Positions 63,991 to 64,000 of a stretch of DNA of 64,000 nucleotides are shown piece by piece. Below the pieces are notes generated by a model, which did not search any database, was not told where the DNA came from, and was given only the letters and a program-made list of their open reading frames with translations. The position numbers and the translations under genes were made by a program. How positions within the stretch are numbered: position 1 is the first letter of the stretch; the number at the start of each line of letters is the position of its first letter. Source of the stretch: Streptomyces physcomitrii. Its GTDB lineage: Bacteria > Actinomycetota > Actinomycetes > Streptomycetales > Streptomycetaceae. The stretch spans positions 380,017-444,016 of the forward strand of contig NZ_JAAWWP010000002.1 of assembly GCF_012273655.1 (NCBI RefSeq), written 5' to 3'.

Positions 63991-64000
63991 AACGGAAGTA

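Overview
The window is chromosomal DNA from a Streptomyces. It has very high GC, heavy third-position GC, GTG and even TTG starts, and carries the developmental regulators BldM and WhiD next to guaB, groES-groEL1 with CIRCE operators, the t6A genes, alr, acpS, coaA and glmM. As I recall it, this gene order matches the core SCO47xx segment of Streptomyces coelicolor. I see no insertion sequence, prophage, CRISPR array, tRNA or rRNA.

Layout. 1-11.3 kb: a tail fragment, guaA, a possible leader peptide with chorismate mutase, a sortase-anchored LAETG surface protein, a Tat-exported PL8 polysaccharide lyase behind a LacI-type operator, a GMC oxidoreductase and an aldehyde dehydrogenase. 11.6-27.3 kb: six consecutive membrane-bound Ser/Thr kinase-family proteins, all on the minus strand. 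Each has a cytoplasmic kinase domain, a disordered linker, one TM helix and a similar small extracytoplasmic domain. One is a pseudokinase whose kinase fold is interrupted by about 500 residues. 27.5-37 kb: glpD, a nucleotide-sugar dehydrogenase homologue lacking its catalytic Cys, a proline-rich membrane protein, guaB3-guaB, an ECF sigma factor (ShbA-like), bldM and whiD. 37-44 kb: LysR/MOSC, an SDR, an alpha-galactosidase, a DUF1990-like protein and groES-groEL1. 44-50 kb: a polysaccharide deacetylase, a methyltransferase and an ECF42-DGPF module. 50-64 kb: tsaD-rimI-tsaB, tsaE, two alpha/beta hydrolases, alr, nnr, acpS, coaA, a DUF389 membrane protein and glmM.

Functional themes are GMP synthesis (guaA, guaB, guaB3), envelope precursors and surface (alr, glmM, deacetylase, LAETG protein, kinase ectodomains), aerial development (BldM, WhiD) and chaperone control. 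Many genes in this strain are followed directly by short tandem repeats (7-73 bp units), some of which duplicate the last codons of the gene. This is the most unusual strain-level signal. The best candidates for closer study are the split pseudokinase in the kinase array, the iron-box-associated 71-residue protein, the Phe/Tyr-containing leader before chorismate mutase, and the 3'-flank repeats.
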